From positions 45,503,486 through 45,567,485 of the forward strand of contig NC_091154.1 in NCBI RefSeq assembly GCF_040958095.1: a stretch of 64,000 nucleotides of DNA, read 5' to 3'. Shown in pieces: positions 34,530-45,789 of this stretch; positions within the stretch are counted from its first letter, which is position 1, and each line of letters begins with the position of its first letter. The translations under genes and the position numbers were made by a program. Below the pieces are notes generated by a model. The model was not told where the DNA came from and did no database searches. It saw only the letters and a list, made by a program, of their open reading frames with translations. The stretch is from Procambarus clarkii (Eukaryota; Arthropoda; Malacostraca; Decapoda; Cambaridae).

Positions 34530-35209
34530 ACCATGGATCAGCTGACGCCATAAACACAACACACCGCCCTAAGGTGCAGCAAGTCTCCCTACAACACGCA
34601 CTTCTGTTTTAATCACCGTTCCTCTATATACAGCACAACGCAACAAACACCTTGGTAGCTCCGATCATCTTCAACATAAACGCGTCCAACAACATCAGTA
34701 CTGGTGCAGTCATCGGGAGGACAAACCCTTCATGCAAACTGCACCTACTATCAACAAGAAGAAGAAGTCCACTACGGGCTCACCATAGTCCGTGCTACTT
34801 GCTCCGCTCCTGTGCCAGGTAAGTTACTGGCTCACCATAGCCCATCTATTACAACAACCTTGGGTGGGTTACTCTGCTGCAGTCAGTCGCACCACTCAGT
34901 CTACCTCCTCACACGCATTGCAGGATCCTACACCACGTGCCGAACGCCTTCCTCGGCCAGGGCCCACGGGGTCAGCCAGCCCTAGGGGACCAAATTTTAT
35001 TATTAAACCCATTTTTGGTAAGGATTTTATTATTGTAATATTGTAATGGTGTTCTTTTGTTGTCACAATAGGTTTCCCCAGGCGGCTAATGTGTTTGAGT
35101 GAGCACGCTTTCGCAGGTCTAAAGGGACCCCATGTATATGATGGACCCATATTTATTTCATACTAAGGTGGTATATAAAATACCATAAAATTATATAGTA
35201 ATCTGGTAA
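34530..35209. other. No gene recognised
   Basis: Includes another acgggctcaccatagtccgt segment near 34772. Otherwise unassigned. Confidence 0.4.
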
Positions 35210-35265
35210 ATACTAACATTGGCCTGATACAAAGAAGATTAGCATGGCCCCTGCTCAAGGATGAC
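35210..35265 (+). ncRNA. U6 snRNA fossil (partial)
   Basis: Matches the central part of U6 snRNA as I know it, including gattagcatggcccctgc and the following tcaaggatgac, with 'gatacaaagaa' upstream (ACAGAG box changed to ACAAAG). The 5' stem-loop and the 3' end are missing. Probably a retro-pseudogene and not a functional spliceosomal RNA gene. Confidence 0.8.
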
Positions 35266-35471
35266 TTTTATCCTTAGGATTAGCATTTATCTGGTTTCAC
35301 CTGATTCCCTGAGGGACACTGCCCTTAATGGCCTCGACGAGGACAGAAAGCCGACGGCTAGTCGAAATTACCCCCTTTCCTGGATCTTTTCTAGGAGTAT
35401 TTTAAAACTCAACACAGTTTATGTAGTTACTAATTTGGCGCGTAGGTAGTTCCATGGGTTTATAACTCTGT

Positions 35472-35645
35472 ATTCACCTGGTTGTACTCAACTAGTTGTG
35501 CTTGCGGGGGGTTGAGCTTGGGGTCATTGTACCGCCTCTCACCCGTCGATCTACTGGTGTATAGATTCCTGAGCTTCTCGAGCACTATCATATCTACATA
35601 TGGAATGGTGTATGGAGTCTTAACCCCACCACATCACTTTATGGA
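35472..35645 (-). mobile_element. LINE-B tail fragment
   Basis: Text gtattcacctggttgtactc...ctagttgtgcttgcgggg and ctgagcttctcgagcac, similar to 17943-18110 but diverged. Confidence 0.7.
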
Positions 35646-35859
35646 ATTGGGTAATTGGAAGTGGCCGCCACGATGGCAGACGAATATGTATTAACTCAGA
35701 AGGCCCCTGCATGGTATCAAGCAAAACAAGGTCCACTGTGTTCCAAATACAGGTATGAAGGAAGATATGGGTTTAATGGAGAAGAAACGAAGAAGGGCCC
35801 AGGCACTAGTCAGAACAAACTTAATATGTCTACGCATAATGGACCTGCCAAAAAAGTTT

Positions 35860-36535
35860 CCCAGTCAAACTATCCCAAATCGAGTAATCTCATTCATCTT
35901 TGCTAACATAAAAGGACTAAAAACAAGAACAAAAACTTAAAGTACAATTCATAAATGGCCTCCTCACTGAGTCAAATGCAGTATTTGGAGCTTTCACAGA
36001 AACCCATGCAGGGGAATTCTTGGACTGTGAGATCTGAATACCAGGATATAACCTATACAGGTGTGATAGGGTAATTAGGTCACATAGAGGAGTAGGTCTG
36101 TATATTAGGGAAGACATTGTATGCTCGGAACTCCTTGACTCTACAAATGAGGTGGTAGAGGTACTGGGAGTAAAAATAGAGAAAATAAACTTAGATCTTA
36201 TTCTAATATACAAATTGTCAGATACAACGGCTGAGGAATTCGCAGAACATATAAACATAATAGAGAATAGCCTTGATAATTTGGCGAACCCGATACCTGA
36301 TATTATCTTCCTTGGTGACTTCAACTTGCCAAATCTAAGATGGAGAATAGAAAACAATAATATAATACCAGGTAATCTATCGGGACGTAACCAACCACAG
36401 ATTAGAGAACTGATGAGATTCTGTGAGAAATTTTCACTCAACCAGTAGATATCAGAGCCAACGAGAAACGAAAATATTCTAGATCTGGTCTTTACAAACA
36501 ATGAAGACATAATCAGGGACATTATGATCCGATAA
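35860..36535 (+). pseudogene. L2-like LINE endonuclease, broken
   Basis: APE-type endonuclease remnants across several frames: VISFIFANIKGLKTRTK, then TESNAVFGAFTETHAGEFLDC (Glu), SHRGVGLYIREDIVCSE, VLGVKIEKINLDLILIYK, IPDIIFLGDFNLPNLRWRIE (Asp, Asn) and NENILDLVFTNNEDIIRDI. The stop after FSLNQ at 36448 is in frame. The final SDH box lies in a further shifted frame near 36545. This is the domain that the copy at 22155 lost by 5' truncation. Confidence 0.8.
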
Positions 36536-36599
36536 CACATACTTAGATCACAAGCTCATTGAAGAGCAAACTATCGTCAGTACTCAGAATAGACCTAAA

Positions 36600-38800
36600 A
36601 CAATGATCAAGCAAGAGGGGTTATTCAGTAAATTCAATTTTAATAATAAAAGGATTCACTTGGAAACAATAAACAGAGAACTTACAAACATTCCATGGGA
36701 AACTGTTCTAAGTGATACAAGTCCTACAGAAGAATAGAAAACCCGACTTCGGAAGTATATCAAGTCGGTCTGAAACAAGTTCCATTGAGGAAAGCCAGAA
36801 AGAGGTGCAACGTAGAAAGAGAACGCAGACGATGCTATAGAAGAAGGAAAAAATCACGGAAATGCTTAAGCAGACACAACTTTCCCTACAAAGAAGGAGT
36901 AATTTCAACAGGGAGATTGAAGAAATCGAGCAGAAATTGAAACACTCATATCAGATTGAAGAAAGGCAGCTAGAACAGAAAGCAATTCAGGATATAAAGA
37001 CAAATCCAAAATATTTCTTCACATATGCGAAATCAAAAGCAAAAACTACTGCCAGTATTGGACCTATTCGTACGAGTGAAGGTTCATACACGGAGGATGA
37101 CAAAGAAATTAGTGAAATCCTAAAAAAAGTAGTATGAGGACATGTTTAGCACTCCAATAAACAACACGAAACTGACAACTTCCTTATGCGTGACATCCAA
37201 ACCCCTGTAAATATAATTGATATCAACACGAGTGTGGCAGATTTAGAAAGTGAAATTGAAAACATGCCCATGCACTCAGCTCCGGGTCCAGATTCACGGA
37301 ATTCAATATTTATAAAGAAATACAAGGTGCCAGTAGCACAGGCACTCAGCATTGTGTGGAGCTTGGACACGGGGTCAATACCAGATGCGCTTTAAGCAGC
37401 AGACATAGCCCCTCTACACAAAGGAGGGAGTAAAGCATTGGCAAAGAAATATAGACCAGTTGCACTAACGTCCCACATAATGAAAGTATTTGAAAAAGTG
37501 ATTAGGACTCAGGTCACCAGTTTCATGGAGATCAATGACCTTCACAACCCAGGCCAACATGGATTTAGAGCGGGAAGATTGTGCCTCTCACAGCTACTTG
37601 ACCACTACAACAAAGTCACTGACACATTAGAAGAAAAACAGAATGCAGATGTGGTATACACGGACTTCACAAAGGCATTCAATAAATGTGACCATGGAGT
37701 GATAGCACACAAAATGAGGTCAATGGGAATAACCGGTAAAGTAGGACGCTGGCTACTCAGTTTTTTGTAGAATTGAACACAAAGAGTATCAGTTAACCAT
37801 ATAAAATCGAGTCCAAGCGCAGTTAAAAACTCTGTACCTCAGGGTACAGTCCTTGCACCACTGCTTTTCCTTATTCTCATATCAGATATAGACAAAAATA
37901 TAAATCACAGCATCGTATCATTCTTTGCAGAGGACACAACAATCAGCATGAAAATTACCTCTGCTGAAGACATTGAAAAACTTCAAGCAGATATTAATAA
38001 AGTTTTCGATTGGACAACAGAAAATAACGTGATGTTTAACAGTGATAAATTCCAGGTACGGTAAAAATGAGGACCTTAAACATAATACAGGGCACAAAAC
38101 ACAATCAAATGTCCCCATAGTAGGAAAGCAGCATGTAAAGGATTTGGGAATTATGATGTCTGACGACCTAACGTTTAGGGAGCATAACCAAACAAATATT
38201 GCGTCAGTCAGAAAAATGATAGGATGGATTACGAGAACTTTCAAATCCAGGGATCCCATCACAATGGTTGTACTGTCCCGTCTTGAGTACTGCTCAGTAC
38301 CCACTTACCCCCTCAGAGCAGGAGAGATTGCTGAAATACAGGGAATACAGAGAACATAGACGCGATAGAGCACCTAAATTATTGGGATCGTCTCAAAGCT
38401 CTCCAAATGTATTCACTAGAAAAAAGACGGGAAAGATACCAAATGATATACACTGGAAAATACTGGAGGGCCAGGTACCAAATCTACACAGTAAAATAAC
38501 AACATACTGGAGTGAACGATATGGAAAAAATGCAGAATAAAACAAGTGAAGAGCAGGGGGTGCCATAGGCACAATCAGAGAACACTGTATGAACATCAGA
38601 GGTCCACGGTTGTTCAACACCCTCCCAGCGATTATAAAAAATATTGCTGGAACAACCCTGGATATCTTCAATAGAAAACTAGATAGTTTCCTCCAAGGAG
38701 TGCCGGACCAACCGGGCTGTGGTGGATGTGTGCCTGCGGTCCGCTCCAAGCAACAACCTAGTGGAGAGCTCACTCAAGTTACGCCTGGCCTCGGGCCAGG
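36600..38800 (+). pseudogene. L2-like LINE reverse transcriptase, broken
   Basis: Pieces in order: QRRSNFNREIEEIEQKLKHS and NPKYFFTYAKSKAKTTASIGP (linker, 36862-37137); MPMHSAPGPDSRNSIFIKKYK (37186-37395); KYRPVALTSHIMKVFEKVI, LHNPGQHGFRAGRLCLSQLL and VVYTDFTKAFNKCDHGV (37438-37770; catalytic block reads AFNK, where AFDK is in the younger copy); SVPQGTVLAPLLFLILISD (near 37835); SFFAEDTTISM (near 37920, FAED in place of FADD); KDLGIMMSDDLTFREH and SRLEYCSVPTYPLRA (38042-38359). Loss of a catalytic Asp and many stops mark a dead copy. Confidence 0.85.
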
Positions 38801-38834
38801 CTTAAGGAGTAGAACGCCCAGAACCCCATCAAGC

Positions 38835-39760
38835 AGGTATGTACATAATGAAATTGAAATATGTAAATTGCCTAAATATAAACACTGAAGCAATGAAATA
38901 TTGTAATTACGGTAAACTAAAAATTCCAGCAGTAGACCAGCGTATCAATTATTAAATTGTGACGCTGGATTATACACACATACTTATAAAGTCTACTAAA
39001 AGTAGACTGTCAAAATTCAATTAATATAGCTTAGGGAGCAACCGAATGGCTGACTGGTAACAGTATAGGCAGAGCCATTGATAAAATTATTAATTTTTAA
39101 AAAATAAGTAGAAGTTTTTATGTGAATATTAGCTGAAATCTAAGAGCTAATAAAATATATTCATAAAATTATTGCAGTTATATATTGCCTTTAAAATGCT
39201 TAGAAACGTTTTAATAATTTAGACTGTAGAAATTTTTTATATGATGAAAATATATAATTATTTGGAACCTCAACTCTCACCTTCATTTAAATATTATTTC
39301 AAGTAATGCAGAGTGTCTGACTAAAATATTTCACACTTCAGTGACTTTAGAGTAACTTGGATACAATATATGATCAACATCAATTACGGTACTCATAGAA
39401 ATCACAATAGCGTAATATATCAAATGAACAAATTCACAAGGTCCGTGACGAGGATTCGAACCTACGCACGGGATGTTCCCAGACGCCCCTTAGTCAACTG
39501 TACCACAACATGATAAAACATCTGGTTGACAGAACCCGGGTACGTGGGGGGAATTGAGTAAAACCCTGGTTCTGCGCTGGGAAAGCTTCGGGATCCTCGT
39601 GACGAAAGTAGCACCCCAGGTTGCAATTATTTTACCATGTTGTGGTACAATTGACTAAGGCGCGTCAGAGAACATCCCGTGCGTAGGTTCGAACCGTCAT
39701 CATGTCCCTTCTGGATTTGTTCATTAGTTACGGTGATACAATATTGGATGAACGTTAGTG
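38835..39760 (+). repeat. Repeat R copy 3, split by a foldback element
   Basis: Aligns with reverse complements of 28635-29240 and 44340-44960. It is interrupted at 39423-39725, with R text resuming as agttacggtgatacaatatt. Unlike the other copies it is not followed by LINE-A but by an inverted minisatellite. Confidence 0.65.
39423..39725. mobile_element. Foldback element made of two inverted tRNA-like SINE heads
   Basis: Outer arms of about 90 bases are imperfect reverse complements: aatgaacaaattcacaaggt at the left, and on the right strand complement aatgaacaaatccagaaggg. Both include gaacctacgcacgggatgtt and the 'tgtaccacaacatg' text. On the reverse strand of the left arm (and forward in the right) the order tggtacaattgactaagg then taggttcgaacc looks like Pol III A and B boxes. 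Confidence 0.6.
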
Positions 39761-39867
39761 ACATAAATTCAATATTGGGTCAACGTTAGCGGCAGTGATC
39801 CATTAGCGATGAAACATCTGGCATGGGGTTTAGTCTTCATGAGAGCGTATATTGTGAGTGAGACAAG

Positions 39868-40222
39868 CTGTGAGGAGTGTAGAGCAGTGAGTGAGGTGAG
39901 ACAGGGTGTGAGGACTGTAGAGCAGTGAGGTGAGACAGGCTGTGAGGAGTGTAGAGCAGTGAGGTGAGACAGGCTGTGAGGAGTGTAGAGCAGTGAGTGA
40001 GGTCTCACCTCACTCACTGCTCTACACTCTTCTTATCCTGTCTCACCTCACTGCTCTACAGTCCTCACACCCTGTCTCACCTCACTGCTCTACAGTCCTC
40101 ACACCCTGTCTCATCTCACTGCTCTACAGTCCTCACACCCTGTCTCACCTCACTGCTCTACAGTCCTCACACCCTGTCTCACCTCACTGCTCTACAGTCC
40201 TCACAGCCTGTCTCATCTCACT
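39868..40222. repeat. Head-to-head inverted minisatellite arrays (34-bp unit)
   Basis: The unit is close to ctcacctcactgctctacag plus tcctcacaccctgt. On 39868-40000 it lies on the minus strand, on 40004-40222 on plus. The centre is a perfect dyad: 23-base arms around 'ctc' near 40000-40003 (gagtgtagagcagtgagtga... and its complement). Confidence 0.9.
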
Positions 40223-41430
40223 CACTGCTTGTTACGATATCAACTCCGTTGCTAGAGTGAAGAGTGCCGATATCAACGCCATCTATGGACCTGCACTCCA
40301 ACTCCAAGGCATTAAGTGAGACGAATATAATGCCATCTGTTGGCGGAGGTGTGGCATCTGTGGAAGGCTCCTGTTTCATCCCTCAGTTAGAAGGTGAGGT
40401 TGATGATGATGACCTCTGGTGAGTGAAGTAACCATATCAACGCCATCTTGATTGTGCAACTATATATTTATTTATTTATATACAAGAAGTTACATTGGGG
40501 GGTTAACAGAGAATATAGAAATTAAGTTGAATTAACATTCTTGTAAAGCCACTTGCACGCATAGCGTTTCGGGCAAATGGAACTGGAGAACTGGAGAACT
40601 CCTCTCACCTGGAGTGCAAATAGAATGAAACTGATTACACTTACAGTTCCCTGGTGAAAAGTTGCCATCCTATGTTCTCCCTGCATACTTTCTGTCTTAC
40701 TAATAACTTTTATGTCCACAGAGGTGGCATGGAGAGTCTTTTGAGCTGTGGAAGGCAGTTCACCTCGGGCAGTCCTGGTCTGACTTATTCTTGTGAGAGA
40801 TCAAGTGGCCGCCGTCGGTAGTAGATAGTGTGTTAACTGTTGTAATTGAGTAGTCATTGTACAGACCGACGTACCTGGCATTTGGCGAATAGGAGTTACA
40901 AAACGACAGTAGTGGCCGTCTGCTGAAAAGTGCTGCTAGTGTAATGCTAAAGACTTCTGCCAGGGTGTTAAGAGACCTCTGGAAGTGATTGTGACCCCCT
41001 GTCAGCGTGTTGCTGAAGCCTTCTGCTAGTGTGTTTCTGGAGAGCAGATGTGAGGTATTAGAACATCGTGACGATATGGTGTGTTGCCTGGCCCATGTTG
41101 AGGAAGGTGAACTAGCCGGTGATTACCATTGAGCGTGGTCGACGAATACGTGAAGATAATGGACTCGCCGGGATTTGAAGAGCACTGCAGATACTTGAGT
41201 GTTCTAGGCGAAAGAGACGCTGTGTACATAAGTGTAGATAGTCTTCAATTGATAATATGTTGGTAAAGGTGTAAATGCGTCTTGTTTACCCTACATTAAT
41301 CTTTGCACTATCACTTGTTACCGCCAATTCTCGAGAACTTACCACTGACTTGAGGTGGGGTCATGGAAGAAGAGGGTCTTAGGCAGATTACACAGAAAGA
41401 ACCCGGTTACTGGCTCAAGCCGGCCGTAAC
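40223..41430. other. Unassigned sequence between related minisatellites
   Basis: No recognisable coding sequence. 'gatatcaacgccatct' recurs near 40270 and 40435. A LINE-A-type tail lies at 40464-40590. The rest is unassigned. Confidence 0.4.
40464..40590 (-). mobile_element. LINE-A-type tail / SINE fragment
   Basis: Minus strand: tgcccgaaacgctatgcgtg core, gtggctttacaagaatg, ending in tataaataaataaata. Confidence 0.65.
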
Positions 41431-41930
41431 ACTGTACTACACTACTCACACCCCTATCTCACTTCACTGCTCTACATTCCTCTCACCTCACGCACTGCTC
41501 CTCACTCCTCTCACTCTTTCTCACCTCATTCACTGCTCTTCACTCCTCTCACTGTATCACCTCACTGCTCTTCACTCCTCTCACTGTATCACCTCACTGC
41601 TCTTCACTCCTCTCACTGTATCACCTCACTGCTCTTCACTCCTCTCACTGTATCACCTCACTGCTCTTCACTCCTCTCACTGTATCACCTCACTGCTCTT
41701 CACTCCTCTCACTGTATCACCTCACTTTGTCTCACCTCACTCACTGCTCTTCACTCCTCTCACTGTATCACCTCACTTTGTCTAAACTCACTCACTGCTC
41801 TTCACTCCTCTCACTGCTCCTCACTCTGTCTCACCTCAATGCTCCTCACTTTGTCTCACCTCACTCACTGCTCACTCCTCTCACTCTGTCTCACCTCACT
41901 GCTCTACACTCCTCACAGCCCGTCTTACTC
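41430..41930. repeat. 32-bp minisatellite, about 6 regular copies with degenerate flanks
   Basis: The unit is close to tgctcttcactcctctcact plus gtatcacctcac. It is related to the arrays at 39868-40222. The adjacent text 'acgctctcatgaagactaaa' also occurs, inverted, beside the 39868 array, so the two loci are inverted copies of one larger repeat. Confidence 0.9.
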
Positions 41931-42122
41931 AAAATTTACGCTCTCATGAAGACTAAACCCCACACCAAATGTGTGATCCCTAATTTATATATTTATTTAT
42001 ATTCCAGAAAGTACATTGGGTTTATGAGAGTGCATATCATTGATGTTTTACATTCTTGTAAATCCACAAACACGCATAACGTTTCGGGCAAGAACTTAAT
42101 CTAACAGATAATTTTAAGTGGA

Positions 42123-42134
42123 TAATTTCTAGCA
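42123..42134. repeat. Target-site duplication, left (taatttctagca)
   Basis: 12 bases, identical to 43112-43123; brackets the nested I-type LINE. Confidence 0.85.
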
Positions 42135-43111
42135 GTTAGTTTAGTTCATTTATTATGCACCCCATACCCATCTTGTGGGCGGTAGTGGAAAGGGTTACAG
42201 AGGCACATAATGGGCTCAGGGACTGAACCCCACAATTCATTTAGCTAAGCAAGTTACAATCTTGATGAGCTAGTTACAAAATTCAATATAAGTCGTCACA
42301 TCAACAATGGGTTCGAGATCGACCATAAGTACAGTATCTAAATTAAGTAACTGACATATGTGGAGAGCTAGTGTCATAATTGATATGTTTGTCCTGCACA
42401 CCGCCCCCCATCCAGTGGGCAGCGGTGGATAGGTTACAATCACTTAGTTACTACCTACAGTTAGCAAACTGGGAATATTTGGCTAAAATTTCTGGTAGCA
42501 GATCATTTTGAATGAAATATTGACACATCACTGGAACATTGGTTATAGAATTGTCTCTAAATTCACGTATCTTTTCGCACTCCATCACATAGTGACGGAG
42601 GGTGTGCGAATAATTTTGTTGGCACAGTTTACATTTGGTCAGGTCTACATCAGCAGATAATGAGAATTCCCAGAGATACTTGTAACCGAGTCTAAGCCGA
42701 GCAGTAGTAACACCTAGAAGTCTGCTGATTTTATTGAATGATCCATAGATGTGTGGCTCCTCTTGCATGATAGTATGTTGATAGATGGAATTACTGGTGT
42801 CAATTTCACTTTGCCTCAGATCTACAAGATCTTGTTGAAGTTCTCGGTGTACTGCTGCTCTCAGATTGCTCATTGACAATCCAAGGTTACACTCAACGGC
42901 TCCTTTAAAGGCAGATTCTTTGGCTAACTTATCAGCTTTGTCATGCATTCGGAGGCCAACATGAGATGGAGACCACATGAAATGGACTCTGTTACCATCC
43001 TTAATAATTTTGTTGTATTTGTGTCTAGCTTCGGACACGAGCATGTTACAGTTATGTCTTAAAGAGTTGAGAGCATTTAAGGATGATAAGGAGTCACCAA
43101 ACTTGATACAT
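42135..43111 (-). mobile_element. I-type LINE, 5'-truncated, nested in LINE-A
   Basis: Minus-strand insertion with a 3' UTR at 42135-42450 and the C-terminal ORF2 part at 42451-43044. A perfect 12-bp TSD shows a recent enough target-primed insertion. Its family matches 757-3393 and 57622-58333. Confidence 0.9.
42451..43044 (-). pseudogene. I-type LINE: end of RNase H and zinc knuckle
   Basis: A 197-codon frame. It begins within RNase H (HKYNKIIKDGNRVHFMWSPSHVGLRMHDKADKLAKESA: His and Asp positions kept), then a helical linker, then RLRLGYKYLWEFSLSADVDL and the knuckle CKLCQQNYSHTLRHYVMEC, ending at a stop at 42451. The frame is clean to its 5' truncation, so this copy has decayed little since insertion. 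It lacks RT and the endonuclease. Confidence 0.85.
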
Positions 43112-43123
43112 TAATTTCTAGCA
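43112..43123. repeat. Target-site duplication, right (taatttctagca)
   Basis: Partner of 42123-42134. Confidence 0.85.
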
Positions 43124-43831
43124 AAATTGAGAAATGTTAACAGGAACGTTGTAAGAAGATCTGACGAAGATTAGTAGCTACATTATAGTAAAATTTGAGG
43201 ATTATCGACAGGTTCATTATAGCTTAATTTAAGAAGTATTTCTAGGTATAATGAAGTAAAATATGAGCTCAATATAACAACCATGATATAAGATGATAGC
43301 AGTGATTACAATGGTGAAGTTGAATGGCTTAGGCACATATATTGGGGGAGTTGTTGTTGTTTAAGATTCGCTACTTGAAACAAAAAGTTCCAAGTAGCAC
43401 GGGCTATGGTGAGCCCGTCATTCGGGGAGTGGGAAGCACCAGATACAGTGCAAGTTAAAGGCACTAGGTAGGAAACTATGAGGATGAAATTAGGTACTTT
43501 TTGGTTTTATTTTTGAATACGGCGTAGGTTGAATAGCTTTTAAATTCCTTAGGGAATGAATTCCTTAGACTAGGTACCTTTATTTACATATAGTGTTTGC
43601 AAACCAACTCAGATTTAGTTTGACTCTGGTGATATCCAAGAGATATTTATTTCTGGGGTAGTGATTATGGGTTCTATTAAATCTGTCAAGGAAGAGTTTC
43701 AGTTCACGATTTGCATTTAAGAACCGGGTTTTGTAAATGAAAATGGCACCAGAGAATGTGTTGAGTCAGTTTACATTTAGCATGTTTAGGAATTTAAACA
43801 GAGAGGTTGAGTGTTGTCTGAAAACAGTTTG

Positions 43832-44060
43832 TTATTGTTCTGATAGCATATTTTTGCTGAGTGATGATGTGCTTTGAGGTAATTTGCAGTGGTTGAACCT
43901 CATGCATAGATACCGTATGTAAGATAGGGATAGATTAACGCGTAATATAATGAGAGAGCAGAGATAGGAACATAATATCTTATTTAAGAAGGTATACCAA
44001 CCGTTTTTTTTTTTTGAGACTTTCTTGATTATGTGTTGTGTGTAGATGCTGAAGTTTAGT
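43832..44060 (-). pseudogene. LINE-A ORF2 C-terminal remnant
   Basis: Text such as IKKVSKK, ILCSYLCSLIILRVNLSLSYIRYLCM can be read in mixed frames. By position it matches the YYVPNSALISLYYALIYPY region of 56500-56570. Heavily frameshifted. Confidence 0.6.
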
Positions 44061-44065
44061 CTCTT

Positions 44066-44331
44066 ATTTTTTTTTTTGTTTTGAGATATATACAAGTTGT
44101 TACATTCTTGTACAGCCACTAGTACGCGTAGCGTTTCGGGCAGGTCCCTGGAATACGATCCTCGCCGCGAAGAATCGTTTTTTCATCCAAGTACACATTT
44201 TACTGTTGAGTTAAACAGAGGCTACAGTTAAGGAATTGCGCCCAGTAAATCCTCCCCGGCCAGGATACGAACCCATGACATAGCGCTCGCGGAACGCCAG
44301 GCGAGTGTCTTACCACTACACCACGGAGACT
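44066..44331 (-). mobile_element. SINE2, tRNA-derived with LINE-A-type tail
   Basis: The minus strand starts gtctccgtggtgtagtggta (A-box) and has gggttcgtatcctgg (B-box). Mid-body is ggcgcaattccttaactgta; the tail is gcccgaaacgctacgcgtac, gtacaagaatgtaacaactt and a poly-A-like end. Its twin at 60167-60470 is nearly identical. Confidence 0.9.
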
Positions 44332-44339
44332 GTGTTCAC

Positions 44340-45063
44340 TGTTACTAACGTTTATCCAATATTGTATCACCATAACTAACGTTGATCATATGTTGGATCA
44401 AAGTCACTCCAACGTCATTAAAGTGTAGAATATTTTAGTCAGACACTGACCTACATCATATATAGGCGAGGGTGAGGAAAGAACATCCGAATCGCTATTT
44501 ATTTCACTAGTAATCATATACAAATTGTCTACACTATCAGAATTATTTGTAATAATTATAACAATTTAAAGATAATATATAGTTGCAATAAATTTTAGGG
44601 AAAGTTTTTATTTTCTATTAAATTTTAGAAATTCTTTACATAAAAACTTCTATTTGTTTTAAAGAAATTAATAATTTTATCAATGACTCCGCCTATACAC
44701 TATGTTGTTGGCCATTGCTCCTCGAAGAACTCTATTATTTAAATTTTGACAGTCTACTTCTAGTAGACTTTATATATACAATAACACAGGAATGCAGACT
44801 TAATATTCTTATATTTTCCTATATATGTTAATTTACCTCTATTGCAATATTACTTTGCCGCAGCGTTTACATTTAGGGATTTATGTATTTGAATTTCATT
44901 ATGTCCATGTATATTGTTGTTTGACATTATTCTTATATGCTATATTTCATTATGTTGTTGATGCGTGTTGAACTGCTAGTTGCAGGAGTACCGTCGGGCC
45001 GTTGACACTTATACCCCCATCACCTGCCTCTGTGACTGATGGTGTGTGCGGACTTGTGTGAAT
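44340..45063 (-). repeat. Repeat R copy 4
   Basis: Aligns with 28635-29375, with the same end (gccgttgacac...cacctgcctctgtgactgat). Beyond 45063 a PLE fragment begins. Confidence 0.75.
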
Positions 45064-45064
45064 T

Positions 45065-45217
45065 GCAATTCACATAAGAATAGAGCGACCTACCATGAAC
45101 ACCCAAATCACAGAACTATTTACTCTACCCTCCATGAGAGTAAGGACAAGACAAGAATATATCGATGCCAACACAGAAGACAATGTCCAACATAACAGGC
45201 CAATTACACTGGATTAA
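45065..45217 (+). pseudogene. PLE3 GIY-YIG ORF, last 50 codons
   Basis: Reads AIHIRIERPTMNTQITELFT then LPSMRVRTRQEYIDANTEDN up to a TAA at 45215-45217. AIHI is the part of PLE endonucleases just after the conserved Glu, and the same text occurs on the minus strand at 51571-51723. The upstream part is missing, replaced by repeat R. Confidence 0.75.
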
Positions 45218-45640
45218 TCTTTGTGTTTAGATAGGAGATGTCTCGTATGGGCCAATAAGCCTTCTGCAGCATCTATGTTTCACCTCACATTTATCCCTTA
45301 TGTATCCCCCCCATGTTTTCACCTTTATTGTATTATCACCTGACCCAGTGCGGGTATAAAATCAACTAGTATTGTAAGATCTGTTCACTTGAGAATGAAC
45401 CATGGAGGTTCGAAACGTTGTGCAAATTATATAAATAAGTGTAATACACTCTATAGTAAATCACTTCTTTTCACCTTAAAAGTACGAAAATGAGTTTTGG
45501 AGAACTCCTATTTCAATTAAGCCCTGATGCTAAGAAAATAGTTAGAGGGATAGAAGCCCTAAACCAGAAAATAATAAATACAGAATATGCAGTCATATTC
45601 AATGAAACATGTTTGAAAGAAAACCTGCTGCCAGTATACA

Positions 45641-45642
<2 letters not shown>
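45065..45642 (+). mobile_element. PLE3 fragment: ORF end plus pLTR-like region
   Basis: Penelope-like element, family 3. It consists of an ORF C-terminus (45065-45217), a non-coding stretch with ccatggaggttcgaaacgtt, and the start of another copy of the ORF from ATG 45490 ([20 protein letters not shown]), which runs into (TA)n at 45643. The inverted relative is 50985-51900. Carrying an ORF start after an ORF end fits PLE terminal repeats (pLTRs). Confidence 0.75.

Positions 45643-45735
<93 letters not shown>
45643..45735. repeat. (TA)n microsatellite
   Basis: Directly follows the PLE3 text ccagtatacaccaa and leads to T element 1. Confidence 0.95.
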
Positions 45736-45738
<3 letters not shown>

Positions 45739-45789
45739 GAACCTATATATACATACATATATATGTATTACATACATACATATATATAT

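Larger units (their letters stand above)
35650..38800 (+). mobile_element. L2-like LINE, second copy, more complete but decayed
   Basis: Includes the 5' part missing at 22147: a possible ORF start (MADEYVLTQKAPAWYQAKQG near 35673), endonuclease, linker and RT, ending at ccggaccaaccgggctgtgg and a tail variant cctggcctcgggccaggctt. Frames are broken by many stops and frameshifts. Confidence 0.85.
41980..44065 (-). mobile_element. LINE-A copy (3' half) split by an I-type LINE
   Basis: The 3' tail is at 41980-42080 (tgcccgaaacgttatgcgtg core). It is interrupted by 42135-43111 and carries a small insertion near 43345-43425. The RT C-terminal remnant lies at 43690-44060. It joins R at the same LINE-A point as copies 1 and 2, with SINE2 inserted right at that junction. 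Confidence 0.8.

Noticed and set aside
39993-40319. 108-codon Leu/Ser/His-rich frame
   Set aside because: Translation of the 34-bp minisatellite; the same pattern appears on the opposite strand across the dyad.
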